Shown here: positions 45,247 through 55,216 of the stretch, piece by piece
Numbering within the stretch: position 1 is the first letter of the stretch
Layout of the letters: each line of letters starts with the position of its first letter
Origin: Flexivirga meconopsidis
GTDB taxonomy: Bacteria > Actinomycetota > Actinomycetes > Actinomycetales > Dermatophilaceae
Direction of reading: 5' to 3'
Assembly (NCBI RefSeq): GCF_026162425.1
Contig: NZ_JAOBQJ010000002.1
Span: 868,001 to 932,000, forward strand
DNA length: 64,000 nt
The notes under the pieces: generated by a model
What the model saw: the letters and a program-made list of their open reading frames with translations, nothing else
Database searches by the model: none
Told to the model about the DNA's origin: nothing
Made by a program: the position numbers and the translations under genes

Positions 45247-46569
45247 ATGACCAATGAGGACACCTATCTGACGCTGGATCTCGGCCTACGCGTCGGCGAA
45301 CTACTGCTCTCCTCCGGCGCCGGTGCGGCCGATGTCAGCATCCAGATGCAGAACGTCGCGCTGGCGTGCGGCTTACGCGGCGTGAGTTCGAGCGTGACGT
45401 TCACCGAACTGCAACTGACTCACCAGGAGTCGCCCGAGCAGCCGCCGATCCTCCAGATGCGCAACGTCGTGCAGCGGGAGATCGACTACGAGGACCTCAC
45501 TCTCGTCGACCAACTGGTCCGCGATCTGGTGGCCGGGCGGATCGACCGGGACGGCGCGCGCGCCGAGTTGGCCCGCATCGTCTCCTCGGGGCACACCCGA
45601 TCCCGGCGGGCGGCCACGCTCGGCTGGGGAGTCATGGGAGGCGGCGTCGGCCTCATGCTCGGCGCCACCCCGATCGTCGTCCTCACCGCGTTCGTCGGTG
45701 CGATCCTCATCGACGTCAGCACCCGCGCGCTCGCCCGTCGCCGCTTGCCGGTCTTCTACCAGCAGGTCGCCGGCGGTCTGCTCGCCACCGTGCTGGCGGT
45801 GCTGGTCTCGTCCACCGACCTCAGCGACGAACCGAGTCGGATCATCAGCGCCGGCATCATCCTGCTGCTCGCCGGGGTCAGCTTCATGGGCGCCGTCCAG
45901 GACGCCCTCACCGGTTTCCCGCTGACCTCGATGGCGCGGTTGCTCGAGGCGACGCTTGCCACGGCGGGCGCCATTGCCGGCGTCAGCGGCGGCCTCACCC
46001 TGGCGAATGCGGTCGGGCTGGAGATGCCGCGCGTGACGCCGGGCAGCTCGATCTACTCGGCGACCCCGATGATGACGATCGGTGGGGCGGTGACGGCCGC
46101 CGCCTTCGCGTTCGCCTCCTACGCGCCGTTGCGGTCGCTGTTGCCGATCGCCCTGGTCGGCGGCCTCGCGAGCACCACCTTCGCGCTCGGCTTCCTCGGC
46201 GGCCTCGGCGTGGCCTGGCCGTCCGCACTGGCCGCGGTCCTCGTCGGTCTGATCAGCTATGCCATTGCCGGCCGGGTGCGGGTGCCGACCCTCGCGATCG
46301 TGGTCTCCGGGGTGGTGCCGCTGCTGCCCGGTCTGGCGATCTACCGGGGCCTGGCGATCCTGTCGGAGAATTCCGCGCGCGGCCTCATCGAGCTGGTCAA
46401 TGCGGCAGTCATCGCCATCGCGCTCGGCGCCGGCGTGATCCTCGGTGAATACTTCGCCCAGCCGCTCAGCCGGGAGGCGCGGCGCTTCGAGCAGCGGCTG
46501 TCCGGCCCACGACTGGTCGGTCCGCTGACCGCCCGGTCGTCACGGTCGCGCCGTCACCGTGCCGGGTGA
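45247..46569 (+). CDS. Threonine/serine exporter family protein (ThrE-like)
   Basis: A 440-residue protein of the ThrE type in which the two parts are fused: an N-terminal hydrophilic domain with ten-helix membrane part. LGLRVGELLLSSGAGAADV at the start and GWGVMGGGVGLMLGATPIVV opening the membrane region are typical; the second domain (PTLAIVVSGVVPLLPGLAIYRG) is the small YjjB-like half. It exports threonine and serine in Corynebacterium. ATG 45247 matches the family start. The stop is one base from the end of the convergent M16 gene. Confidence 0.85.
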   Translation: MTNEDTYLTLDLGLRVGELLLSSGAGAADVSIQMQNVALACGLRGVSSSVTFTELQLTHQESPEQPPILQMRNVVQREIDYEDLTLVDQLVRDLVAGRIDRDGARAELARIVSSGHTRSRRAATLGWGVMGGGVGLMLGATPIVVLTAFVGAILIDVSTRALARRRLPVFYQQVAGGLLATVLAVLVSSTDLSDEPSRIISAGIILLLAGVSFMGAVQDALTGFPLTSMARLLEATLATAGAIAGVSGGLTLANAVGLEMPRVTPGSSIYSATPMMTIGGAVTAAAFAFASYAPLRSLLPIALVGGLASTTFALGFLGGLGVAWPSALAAVLVGLISYAIAGRVRVPTLAIVVSGVVPLLPGLAIYRGLAILSENSARGLIELVNAAVIAIALGAGVILGEYFAQPLSREARRFEQRLSGPRLVGPLTARSSRSRRHRAG

Positions 46570-46570
46570 G

Positions 46571-47920
46571 TCACCCGACGACGGTGACCTCGCCGCGGCC
46601 CAGTCCGCGCACGCCCTCCGCGTGGGCTTCGGCGTCCCCGACGAGGACGACCGTGCGCGGCTCACCTGCGTAGGCGCCCCACGCGGCGTTCAGGTCGTCG
46701 GGGGTCAGAGTCGCCAGCTGAGCAAGGTATGACGAGACGAACTCCGTTGACAGCCCGTCGAGTTCGAGCGCGGCCGCCTCGTCCGCCACGGCGTCCGCGG
46801 TGGCGTAACGCGCCGGGGCGGTCTTGCCGATGTAGTCGACCGCCGACCGCGTCTCCTCCGCGGTGAGCGGCTTGCCCGACACCTCGTCCAGGATCGACAA
46901 GGTCAGCTCGGTCGCCTCGACGGTGACGTCGCTGCGCACCGAGCCGGAGGCCACGAAGACCCCACCGACCGCACGCGGGCGGAAGCCTGCGCGAAACCCG
47001 TAGGTGTAGCCCTTCTCCTCGCGCAGCACCGCGTCCAGCCGCGCCCCCGGCGAGCCGCCCACGGCGAAACCGAGTGCCGGATAGGGCGCCCAGCCGTGCT
47101 TGTCGCGCCGGTCGGGCCCGAACGAACCGACGTAGACCTCGGTCTGCACCGCGCCCGGTCGATCGACGAAGCGAATGCGCGGGCCACCGCCGGCGACGAT
47201 CGCGGCGGGCGAATCAGACTGAGGCGCTTCGCCGTTCACCTGCCAGGAGCCGAGCGTCGCGTTCAGTGCGGCGACGGTTGCGGCCTCGTCCAGCTCTCCC
47301 GCGACGACGATGGTCGCGCCGTTCGGCCGCACCCAGTCGGCATGGAAACCGGCAACGTCGTCACGGCTGATGGCCCGCACCGTCTCCGGTGTGCCCGCGG
47401 CGGACCGCGAGGCGCGCGAGTCGGGCGAGTAGAAGGCCTCCGCCCACTCCAGCGCCGCCCGGGCTCCTGGCGAAGCCTGCTCCTGTTCGTACTCCGCGAG
47501 CCGCTGCTTCAGGTGGCGCTCGACCTCTTCCTGCGGAAAGACCGGCTCGCGCAGGCACTCGGTCAGCAGCTCCCAGCCGCGCGCGGATCGGCTTGCCATT
47601 GCTTCGAGTTCGACCGTCATACCCCTCGCGCCATAGCCGGCAGCGAGGGCGATGCCGTCACGTTCGAAGAGTTCGGCGAGTTCGTCTGCCGAATGGCTCG
47701 CGGTGCCCTCGTCCATCGTGCGCGAAACGAGGGTGGCGACTCCTTCCAGCTGCCGGGGTTCGACCGCGAGCGGCACCGGCAGGACCAGACGAGTGGAGGT
47801 GATGTGCTGCCCGGGACGGTTGTAGAGCAGCACGCGCATCCCGTTGTCGAGCGTGTGCTGGGTCCCGGTCGGGAAGGTCCATGGTTCCGCTGCGGCGACG
47901 ACCGGGCGGGGCTGCACCAT
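46571..47920 (-). CDS. M16 family peptidase paralogue lacking the zinc motif
   Basis: A 449-residue M16 (pitrilysin/MPP-like) protein. The place where the inverted zinc motif HxxEH should be reads VATLVSRTMDEGTASHS, so no metal site is formed. The second M16 domain with GSPGARLDAVLREEKGYTYG is well kept. In bacterial M16B pairs an inactive subunit partners an active one, like the alpha and beta subunits of the mitochondrial processing peptidase. The ATG overlaps the stop of the active partner gene (TGATG). Confidence 0.85.
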   Translation of the reverse strand: MVQPRPVVAAAEPWTFPTGTQHTLDNGMRVLLYNRPGQHITSTRLVLPVPLAVEPRQLEGVATLVSRTMDEGTASHSADELAELFERDGIALAAGYGARGMTVELEAMASRSARGWELLTECLREPVFPQEEVERHLKQRLAEYEQEQASPGARAALEWAEAFYSPDSRASRSAAGTPETVRAISRDDVAGFHADWVRPNGATIVVAGELDEAATVAALNATLGSWQVNGEAPQSDSPAAIVAGGGPRIRFVDRPGAVQTEVYVGSFGPDRRDKHGWAPYPALGFAVGGSPGARLDAVLREEKGYTYGFRAGFRPRAVGGVFVASGSVRSDVTVEATELTLSILDEVSGKPLTAEETRSAVDYIGKTAPARYATADAVADEAAALELDGLSTEFVSSYLAQLATLTPDDLNAAWGAYAGEPRTVVLVGDAEAHAEGVRGLGRGEVTVVG

Positions 47921-49194
47921 CAGTTCTGCTCCTTGCGATAGACGACCGTCGCGGCGGTCTCGGGCCGGACGTAGGCGCCGGCGATGCGTCGCACATCCTC
48001 GGCCGAGACCTCCGCAACCCGGTCCAGGTAGGTGTTGAGCTGATTCGGGTCGTCATACAGCAGCATCCCGGCGCTGATCACGTCGGCACGCTCGTCTTGC
48101 TGGGCAAGGCTCTGCAGCCACCAGCGCTCGACGTCGGCGCGGGCCGCCTCGAGTTCGGCGTCGGTCGGCGGCTCGGCGGCCAGCCGGGAGAGCTCCTCGG
48201 CGGCGATCTTCTCGGCCTGCTCGACCGGCACCCCGTCGGCCACGTCGAAGACCAGCGCACCCATCGAGGTGCCGTCGACCCGGCCGCCGGCATTGCGCGA
48301 CACGTGCGTGACGACCTGCTCACCGCGCACCATGCGGCGGTAGAGACGGGAGGTCGCCAAGCCCGCCAGGACGTCGAAGGTCACCTCGGCGGCGATGAAC
48401 TCGTCGGTGTTGCCTGCCGGCAACCGGAAACCGAGATACACCCGGTTTGCCGGTACGTCGGCGACCCGCTCCAATCGGCCGGGGCTCTCCAGCGGCGGCA
48501 GCGGCGGGTCGAGCGGCGGCGCCGGCGCATGGTCCGGGTTGGTCAGCTCGCCGAAATACTTTGCGGCCAGGGCGAATCCGTCGTCCGGCTGGATGTCGCC
48601 GACCAGGGTCAGCACGGTGTTGTCCGGTCGGTAGTGCTGCCGGTAGAACGCATGCACGTCGTCGAGAGTCGCCGCGTCGAGGTCGTCCATCGAACCGATC
48701 GTCGAGTGGTGGTAGGGGTGGCCGTCGGGGAAGACCAGCTCGGTCAGCTCGGTGAACGCGTTGCCGTAGGGCATGTTGTCGTAGCGCTGCCGCTTCTCCT
48801 CCTTGACCACGTCCCGCTGGTTGTCGAGGTTGGCCTGGGTCACCGCGGGCAGCAGTCGGCCGTGGCGATCGGCCTCCAACCAGAGCGCGAGCTCGAGCGC
48901 GCCGGTGGGCACCTGCTCGAAGTAGTTGGTCCGGTCGACCCAGGTCGTGGCGTTGAGTTGCGCCCCCTGCGCCATGAGCGCCGCGAAGTGCTCGCCCTCG
49001 GCGACGTTCTGCGAGCCTTGGAACATCAGGTGCTCGAACAGGTGCGCGAACCCGGTGCGTCCGGACTGCTCGTGCCGCGACCCCACACCGACCCAGAGGT
49101 TGACCGCCACCGTGGGCACGGAGTGATCCGGTGAGACGACGACTCGCAGGCCGTTGTCCAGCCGGTGCGTGGCGATCGGGTAGTCAGGCCGCAT
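47920..49194 (-). CDS. M16 family zinc metallopeptidase, active subunit
   Basis: A 424-residue M16B peptidase. GFAHLFEHLMFQGSQNV contains the intact inverted zinc motif HLFEH, and the downstream Glu needed as third ligand is available in the helical region that follows. SRLYRRMVRGEQVVTHVS in the second domain is the usual R/Y element. No signal peptide is visible, so it is cytoplasmic. A TAGGGT hexamer lies six bases before the ATG (leaderless). It forms an operon and probably a heterodimer with the next gene. Confidence 0.9.
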   Translation of the reverse strand: MRPDYPIATHRLDNGLRVVVSPDHSVPTVAVNLWVGVGSRHEQSGRTGFAHLFEHLMFQGSQNVAEGEHFAALMAQGAQLNATTWVDRTNYFEQVPTGALELALWLEADRHGRLLPAVTQANLDNQRDVVKEEKRQRYDNMPYGNAFTELTELVFPDGHPYHHSTIGSMDDLDAATLDDVHAFYRQHYRPDNTVLTLVGDIQPDDGFALAAKYFGELTNPDHAPAPPLDPPLPPLESPGRLERVADVPANRVYLGFRLPAGNTDEFIAAEVTFDVLAGLATSRLYRRMVRGEQVVTHVSRNAGGRVDGTSMGALVFDVADGVPVEQAEKIAAEELSRLAAEPPTDAELEAARADVERWWLQSLAQQDERADVISAGMLLYDDPNQLNTYLDRVAEVSAEDVRRIAGAYVRPETAATVVYRKEQN

Positions 49195-49200
49195 GCCCGC

Positions 49201-49206
49201 ACCCTA
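49201..49206 (-). promoter_or_regulatory. Candidate -10 element (TAGGGT) of the M16 operon
   Basis: Minus-strand TAGGGT, six bases, then ATG at 49194; no ribosome binding site. Confidence 0.4.
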
Positions 49207-49340
49207 CGCGGCATGCCGGCTGAACAACTCCTGGGAGTTCACCCGGGGCCCTTGTTCGCGGCAACCCCCTGGAGCACGATCGACCTGGCACCGCCGGACC
49301 GCCCGGCCGCGCTTTCCACTCCCCATCAGGAGGCATGCTC

Positions 49341-49565
49341 ATGGCAGTTTCGGTGAACCTCGCCAAGAAGCTCGACAAGGCCTACGAAGACAAGGAGCTG
49401 AAGGACATCCTCGACGCGCCGGTCGACGCCCTCGCCGGACTGACCCCGCGTCACACGGAGGCATTGAAGGATCTGCTCGGCATCAAGACCGTGCGTGACC
49501 TCGGCTCCAACAAGTACTTCGCGACCGCCGGCGTCCTGGTCGCGCTCGAGGGCCACGAGGGCTGA
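49341..49565 (+). CDS. Small helix-hairpin-helix-like protein, function unknown
   Basis: A 74-residue protein: an N-terminal charged helix (AKKLDKAYEDKELKDIL), then PVDALAGLTPRHTEALKDLL-GIKTVRDLG, which resembles a helix-hairpin-helix or SAM-like fold. GGAGG lies seven bases before ATG 49341; the in-frame ATG at 49335 is only one base from it, so 49341 is preferred. Monocistronic, between two oppositely oriented neighbours and followed by a large hairpin. It is likely a conserved actinobacterial protein, but I cannot name it. Confidence 0.65.
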   Translation: MAVSVNLAKKLDKAYEDKELKDILDAPVDALAGLTPRHTEALKDLLGIKTVRDLGSNKYFATAGVLVALEGHEG

Positions 49566-49570
49566 CCCGC

Positions 49571-49632
49571 CGCGTGCCGGTCGTCATACCTCGTTGATGC
49601 TCCCCGTCGGGAGGTATGGCGACCGGCGCGCG
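49571..49632. terminator. Large hairpin between convergent genes
   Basis: CGCGTGCCGGTCGTCATACC at 49571-49590 continues two bases and pairs with GAGGTATGGCGACCGGCGCG plus two bases at 49611-49632; 20 of 22 positions match and the loop is 18 bases. It separates the small HHH-like gene from the convergent ndh gene. Confidence 0.75.
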
Positions 49633-49633
49633 A

Positions 49634-51088
49634 TCAGCCGGCGTCGCGCTTGGGGTCCGGGGTGCGCTCCGGGAGAGCTCGGCCACTACCGAGCGGGACC
49701 TTGGCCTGGAAACCGCTCTCGTCCAACGCGTTTCGAGCAAAGATCTGCTGCTCTGTCGAGGTGCGCTCGCCGCGCGCCCGGCCGAGGAACGACACCGCCC
49801 AGTGGAAGAACGTGCCGAGCTGGCTCTTGAAGCCGATGATGTAGAACAGGTGCACGGCCAGCCACATGAACCAGGCGATGAAGCCGGAGAAACGCAGCTT
49901 GCCCACGCTCGCCACCGCGCTGAACCGCGAGATGGTGGCCATCGAGCCCTTGTCGAAGTACTTGAACCGGGCGTCGGTGGCCTCACCCTTCAGCCGGTGC
50001 AGGATCTGCTTGGCAGCGAACTTGCCGCCCTGGATAGCGACCTGCGCGACACCCGGCAGGTTGTCCAGCGAGATCATGTCGCCCACGACATACACGTTGG
50101 GGTAGCCGGGCAGGCTCAGGTCGGGCTGCACCTTGATGCGGCCGGCGCGGTCGAGCTCCGCGCCCGACTGCTCGCCGAGCGTCTTGCCGAGCTCGCTCGC
50201 CTGCACACCCGCCGCCCAAACCTTGGTGAGCGCCGGAATGCGCTCCTGTTTGCCGGCCGCGGTCTCGACCTCGATGCCGTCGGCGTCGACGTTGGTCACC
50301 TTGGTGTCGAGCCACACCTCGACACCCATCGACTCCAGCTTCTTGCGCGCCTTGGCTCCGAGGTGGTCACCGAACGCGGGCAGCACTGCGTCGGCGGCGT
50401 CGATCAGGATGATGCGCGCGTCCTCGGAGGCGATGTTGCGGAAGTCGTGCGGCAGCGTGCGCTTGGACAACTCCGCGATCTGCCCGGCCATCTCGACACC
50501 GGTCGCGCCGGCACCGACCACGACGAAGGTCATCAGCCGCTCGAGGTCCTGGTGGCGCCCGGAAGCCGCTGCGATCTCTGCAAGTTCGAACGCGCCGAAG
50601 ATCCGGCCGCGCAGCTCCAGCGCGTCGTCGATGCTCTTCATGCCGGGTGCGTAGACCGCGAACTCCGGGTGGCCGAAGTAGGACTGGCCCGATCCGGCGG
50701 CCACGATCAGCGAGTCGTAGTCGTAAATGGTGTCGGTGCCGAGCGCGCTCGCCGTGACCGTCTGACTCTGCAGGTCGATGTCGACAACCTTGCCGTAGGC
50801 GACCTCGACATTCTTCTGCTTGGCCAGCACCTCCCGGGTGGAGGGCGCGATCAGTCCTTCGGAGAGGATGCCGGTCGCCACCTGGTAGAGCAGCGGCTGG
50901 AACAGGTGGTAGGTGGTCGACGAGATCAAGGTCACGTCGACGTCGGCGTGCTCGAAGGCCCGGGCGGAGAACAACCCACCGAAGCCGGAGCCGATGATGA
51001 CCACCCGGTGCCGACCGGTCGGCACGTGACCGTGAGCCGGCATCGCCGCCGAGTTGCCTTGTGTTTGCTTGAATTCAGACATCTGCAC
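49634..51088 (-). CDS. ndh: Type II NADH dehydrogenase (NDH-2)
   Basis: A 484-residue membrane-associated flavoprotein passing electrons from NADH to menaquinone without pumping protons. HRVVIIGSGFGGLFSARAF near residue 27 binds FAD; FVVVGAGATGVEMAGQIAEL is the NADH-binding motif; GDMISLDNLPGVAQVAIQGG lies in the quinone and FAD region. Two hydrophobic stretches near the C-terminus (FSGFIAWFMWLAVHLFYIIG) attach it to the membrane. GGAGGTAGG precedes the ATG at a normal distance. Confidence 0.92.
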   Translation of the reverse strand: MQMSEFKQTQGNSAAMPAHGHVPTGRHRVVIIGSGFGGLFSARAFEHADVDVTLISSTTYHLFQPLLYQVATGILSEGLIAPSTREVLAKQKNVEVAYGKVVDIDLQSQTVTASALGTDTIYDYDSLIVAAGSGQSYFGHPEFAVYAPGMKSIDDALELRGRIFGAFELAEIAAASGRHQDLERLMTFVVVGAGATGVEMAGQIAELSKRTLPHDFRNIASEDARIILIDAADAVLPAFGDHLGAKARKKLESMGVEVWLDTKVTNVDADGIEVETAAGKQERIPALTKVWAAGVQASELGKTLGEQSGAELDRAGRIKVQPDLSLPGYPNVYVVGDMISLDNLPGVAQVAIQGGKFAAKQILHRLKGEATDARFKYFDKGSMATISRFSAVASVGKLRFSGFIAWFMWLAVHLFYIIGFKSQLGTFFHWAVSFLGRARGERTSTEQQIFARNALDESGFQAKVPLGSGRALPERTPDPKRDAG

Positions 51089-51279
51089 CTACCTCCGTCG
51101 GGTGACGACCCCTAGGTCGTCCGAAACCGGCCCTCCCACGCTAGTGCCCGCATGGGCCGGTTTACCTCTGGTTCAACATCTGAGTCCGGGCTCGACTTCC
51201 GATTTCGTGCAAGATGTGCTCGTTTTCACTTGAGAGCTACCCTTGCCGGAGCCCACGCAGACTCGTCCCGGAGGCATCG

Positions 51280-52377
<1,098 letters not shown>

Positions 52378-52501
52378 GTAGGGGTTGGCCCCCTCAGAGA
52401 CGACGAGGCGACCTGGCTCCGTCCGCACTAAGGTGTGCAGCCGGGAAGGGACGCGCCGCCATACGCGCCCGAGTCGACACTTACATGGGGGACGCGTCAC
52501 C

Positions 52502-55063
52502 GTGGCCACAACGACCACCGTCGAGATCACCTGCGAGGGGCGGACGATCTCACTCGCGTCCGGGAGCAATGCGGTCATCGGCCGCGACCTGGACTGCGAC
52601 CTCGTCATCACCGACGCCCTCGCGTCCCGTCGGCACGCGGAGTTGCGCCTGGACGGAGCGACGCTGACCGTCACCGACCTCGGCAGCTCCAACGGCACCT
52701 TCGTCGACGGCGAACGCATCACCGTCCCGGTCGCCCTCGGCCCCGGCAGTCAGCTGCGGCTCGGCGGTGCGGCAGGCCCGCAGGTGAGTGCGCGCTCCGC
52801 ACCGGCCGGCGTCGCCGCACGTATGCCGGGGGTTTCGACGCCGGCACCAGCTGCCCCGGCACCGACCCAGCACGTGCACCGCACGCAGCCGGCGCCGACG
52901 TCCGCACCGCAGTCCTCGATGAGCCAGCCGCTGCCGCGCAAGAAGCAGGGGGTTGCTCCGCTGCCGAAGTCACCGAGCAACACCGGTGTGGTGTTCGACC
53001 GCTACTCGTTGCCGAGCGGTCCGATCCAGCAGCGCACCCCGGTCGCCGCGGGCGGTCGTGCGACCGTCACCGGCTCGGTCCCGCAAGTCATGCCGGTGGA
53101 GCCGGCACCCGGTGGTGCCGGGGCGGGACGCGCGATCACCATCGGGCGTGGACTCGAGAACGAGATCGTCCTGGACGACCTACTGGCCTCTCGTCAGCAC
53201 GCGCGCCTGGTGCCGTCCGGCGGCGGCTTCGAGGTGCAGGATCTCGGCAGCCGGAACGGCACGTACATCAACGGTCAGCGAGTCGCGACCGGCCGGCTCG
53301 GCGAAGGCGACCTGCTGGCGATCGGCCACTCCCGCTTCACTGTTCGGCAAGGGCAGCTGGTCGCCAGCGTGGACGAAGGCGACGTCAACTTCGTCGCCAA
53401 CCACCTGACCTTCACGCTCGACAGCGGCAAGAAATTGCTCGACGACGTGTCCTTCGCGCTGGAGGGCTCCAGCCTGCTGGCGATCATCGGCCCGTCGGGT
53501 GCCGGGAAGTCGACCATGCTGAAGGCGCTCATCGGCTCGCAACCGGCGACCGAGGGCGAGGTCTACTACGACGGCCGAGACCTCTACCGCAACTTCCAGG
53601 ACCTGCGGCACCGCATCGGCGTGGTCCCGCAGGACGACGTGGTGCACCGGCAGCTGACCGTGCAGCAGGCGCTCCGCTTCGCCGCGGAGCTGCGCTTCCC
53701 CGACGACCTGCCCGACGAGCTGCGCAACAAGCGGGTCGACGAGGTGATGGCCGAGCTCGGGCTGACCGAGCACGCCGACACCCGGGTGGACAAGCTCTCG
53801 GGCGGCCAGCGCAAGCGCACGTCGGTGGCCCTGGAGCTGCTGACCCAGCCGTCGCTGCTCTTCCTCGACGAGCCGACCTCGGGCCTCGACCCGGGCCTTG
53901 ACAAGCAGGTCATGCAGACCCTGCGCGGGCTCGCCGACGGTGGACGCACGGTCGGCGTCATCACCCACAGCGTCGCCAACCTGGATGTGTGCGACAAGGT
54001 GCTGCTGCTCGCACCCGGCGGCAAGGTCGCCTATTTCGGCCCGCCCGGCGAGCTGCTCGGGTTCTTCGGCGCGCAGGACTACGCAGACGTGTTCAACGCA
54101 GTCACGGCCGACCCCGACGGCGCGCAGCAGCGTTTCCGCGAGTCACCGATGGAGGACGAGCAGGTCGAGGGCCCGCTCAGCGCCCCCCGCCGAGAGGCTC
54201 CCCCGCTCGAGAAGCCGCCCCGGCAGCAGAGCATCCCGTCCCAGCTGTCGACGCTGGCGCGGCGGCACGTGCGCGTCATACTCGCCGACCGTGGCTACTC
54301 GATCTTCATGCTGGTGCTGCCGATCGCGCTCGCGCTCGTGGCGATGCTGGTCCCCGGCAGCTACGGCTTGAAGCAGCAACCGCCGATGGGCGTCGGACCG
54401 GGCCAGGTGCGCTTCCACACCACCGAGCCGCTGCAACTGCTGGTCTTCCTGATCATCGGCGCAGTCTTCATGGGCACCGCTGCGACGATCCGCGAACTCG
54501 TGGGAGAACGCGCAATCTACAACCGGGAGAAGGCCGTTGGGCTCTCACCCCAGGCCTACCTGTGGGGCAAGCTGACGATCTTCGGGGTGCTCACGCTCCT
54601 GCAGTCGGCCCTCATGGTGTTGCTGGTGAGTCTGCGAAAGCCGATGCCCGACAGCGCGATCCTGCTCGGGTCACCGACTCTGGAGATCATCGTCGCCTGC
54701 TGGCTGACCGCGTTCGCGGCGGCGTCGCTCGGATTGCTGCTGTCGAGTGTGGTGCGTACGTCGGAGCAGGCTATGCCCGCGCTCGTCATCTCGATCATGG
54801 CCCAACTCGCACTCTGCGGCGGCCTCTTCCCGGTCAACGGTCGCCTCGGCCTCGAGCAGTTCTCCTGGCTGACGCCGGCCCGATGGGGGTATGCCGCGTC
54901 GGCGGCGACCACGGATGTGCGGTCGATCCTGGTCTCCCAGGACGACCCGCTGTGGAAGCACTCCGCCGGCGTGTGGACGCTGTCGATCGTGATGCTGCTC
55001 GTGCTCGCCGCGATCTACTCGGCGATCACTCTCTGGCGGTTGACCCGCAAGTCCACCGACTGA
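52502..55063 (+). CDS. FHA-FHA-ABC transporter fusion (Rv1747-like)
   Basis: An 853-residue protein. Domain order: FHA 1 (about 15-80, VIGRDLDCDLVITDALASRR, LGSSNGTFVDG); Pro/Thr-rich linker; FHA 2 (about 205-275, TIGRGLENEIVLDDLLASRQ, LGSRNGTYING); ABC ATPase (about 300-530, GPSGAGKST, LSGGQRKRTS, LLFLDEPTSGLDP); ABC2-type membrane part with six helices (about 590-850). Mycobacterium tuberculosis Rv1747 has the same order and its FHA domains bind threonine-phosphorylated sites after PknF action. GTG 52502 is chosen because FHA 1 begins there. Likely an exporter of a cell-envelope precursor. Confidence 0.9.
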   Translation: MATTTTVEITCEGRTISLASGSNAVIGRDLDCDLVITDALASRRHAELRLDGATLTVTDLGSSNGTFVDGERITVPVALGPGSQLRLGGAAGPQVSARSAPAGVAARMPGVSTPAPAAPAPTQHVHRTQPAPTSAPQSSMSQPLPRKKQGVAPLPKSPSNTGVVFDRYSLPSGPIQQRTPVAAGGRATVTGSVPQVMPVEPAPGGAGAGRAITIGRGLENEIVLDDLLASRQHARLVPSGGGFEVQDLGSRNGTYINGQRVATGRLGEGDLLAIGHSRFTVRQGQLVASVDEGDVNFVANHLTFTLDSGKKLLDDVSFALEGSSLLAIIGPSGAGKSTMLKALIGSQPATEGEVYYDGRDLYRNFQDLRHRIGVVPQDDVVHRQLTVQQALRFAAELRFPDDLPDELRNKRVDEVMAELGLTEHADTRVDKLSGGQRKRTSVALELLTQPSLLFLDEPTSGLDPGLDKQVMQTLRGLADGGRTVGVITHSVANLDVCDKVLLLAPGGKVAYFGPPGELLGFFGAQDYADVFNAVTADPDGAQQRFRESPMEDEQVEGPLSAPRREAPPLEKPPRQQSIPSQLSTLARRHVRVILADRGYSIFMLVLPIALALVAMLVPGSYGLKQQPPMGVGPGQVRFHTTEPLQLLVFLIIGAVFMGTAATIRELVGERAIYNREKAVGLSPQAYLWGKLTIFGVLTLLQSALMVLLVSLRKPMPDSAILLGSPTLEIIVACWLTAFAAASLGLLLSSVVRTSEQAMPALVISIMAQLALCGGLFPVNGRLGLEQFSWLTPARWGYAASAATTDVRSILVSQDDPLWKHSAGVWTLSIVMLLVLAAIYSAITLWRLTRKSTD

Positions 55064-55074
55064 CGACCGACCCG

Positions 55075-55109
55075 AAAGGCCCTGGGAACGCAACGTTCCC
55101 AGGGCCTTT
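55075..55109 (+). terminator. Intrinsic terminator after the FHA-ABC gene
   Basis: AAAGGCCCTGGGAACG (55075-55090), CAA loop, then CGTTCCCAGGGCCTTT (55094-55109): a perfect 16-bp stem ending in TTT. Confidence 0.85.
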
Positions 55110-55177
55110 CGCGGTTCTCCACCGCCCGACGCGAGGGTGTGACGCGTGGCATCTTGCATCAGACAGGCGTTTTGTTG

Positions 55178-55196
55178 TTAGGTTAGCCTTGCCTTT
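55178..55196 (+). promoter_or_regulatory. Iron box (IdeR/DmdR-type) before the siderophore operon
   Basis: TTAGGTTAGCCTTGCCTTT matches the actinobacterial iron-box consensus TTAGGTTAGGCTAACCTAA at 14 of 19 positions, with the left half perfect. It lies 20 bp before the desA-like start codon, a position for repression when iron is sufficient. Confidence 0.8.
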
Positions 55197-55216
55197 GCCA
55201 GCGACGAGAGGACGCG

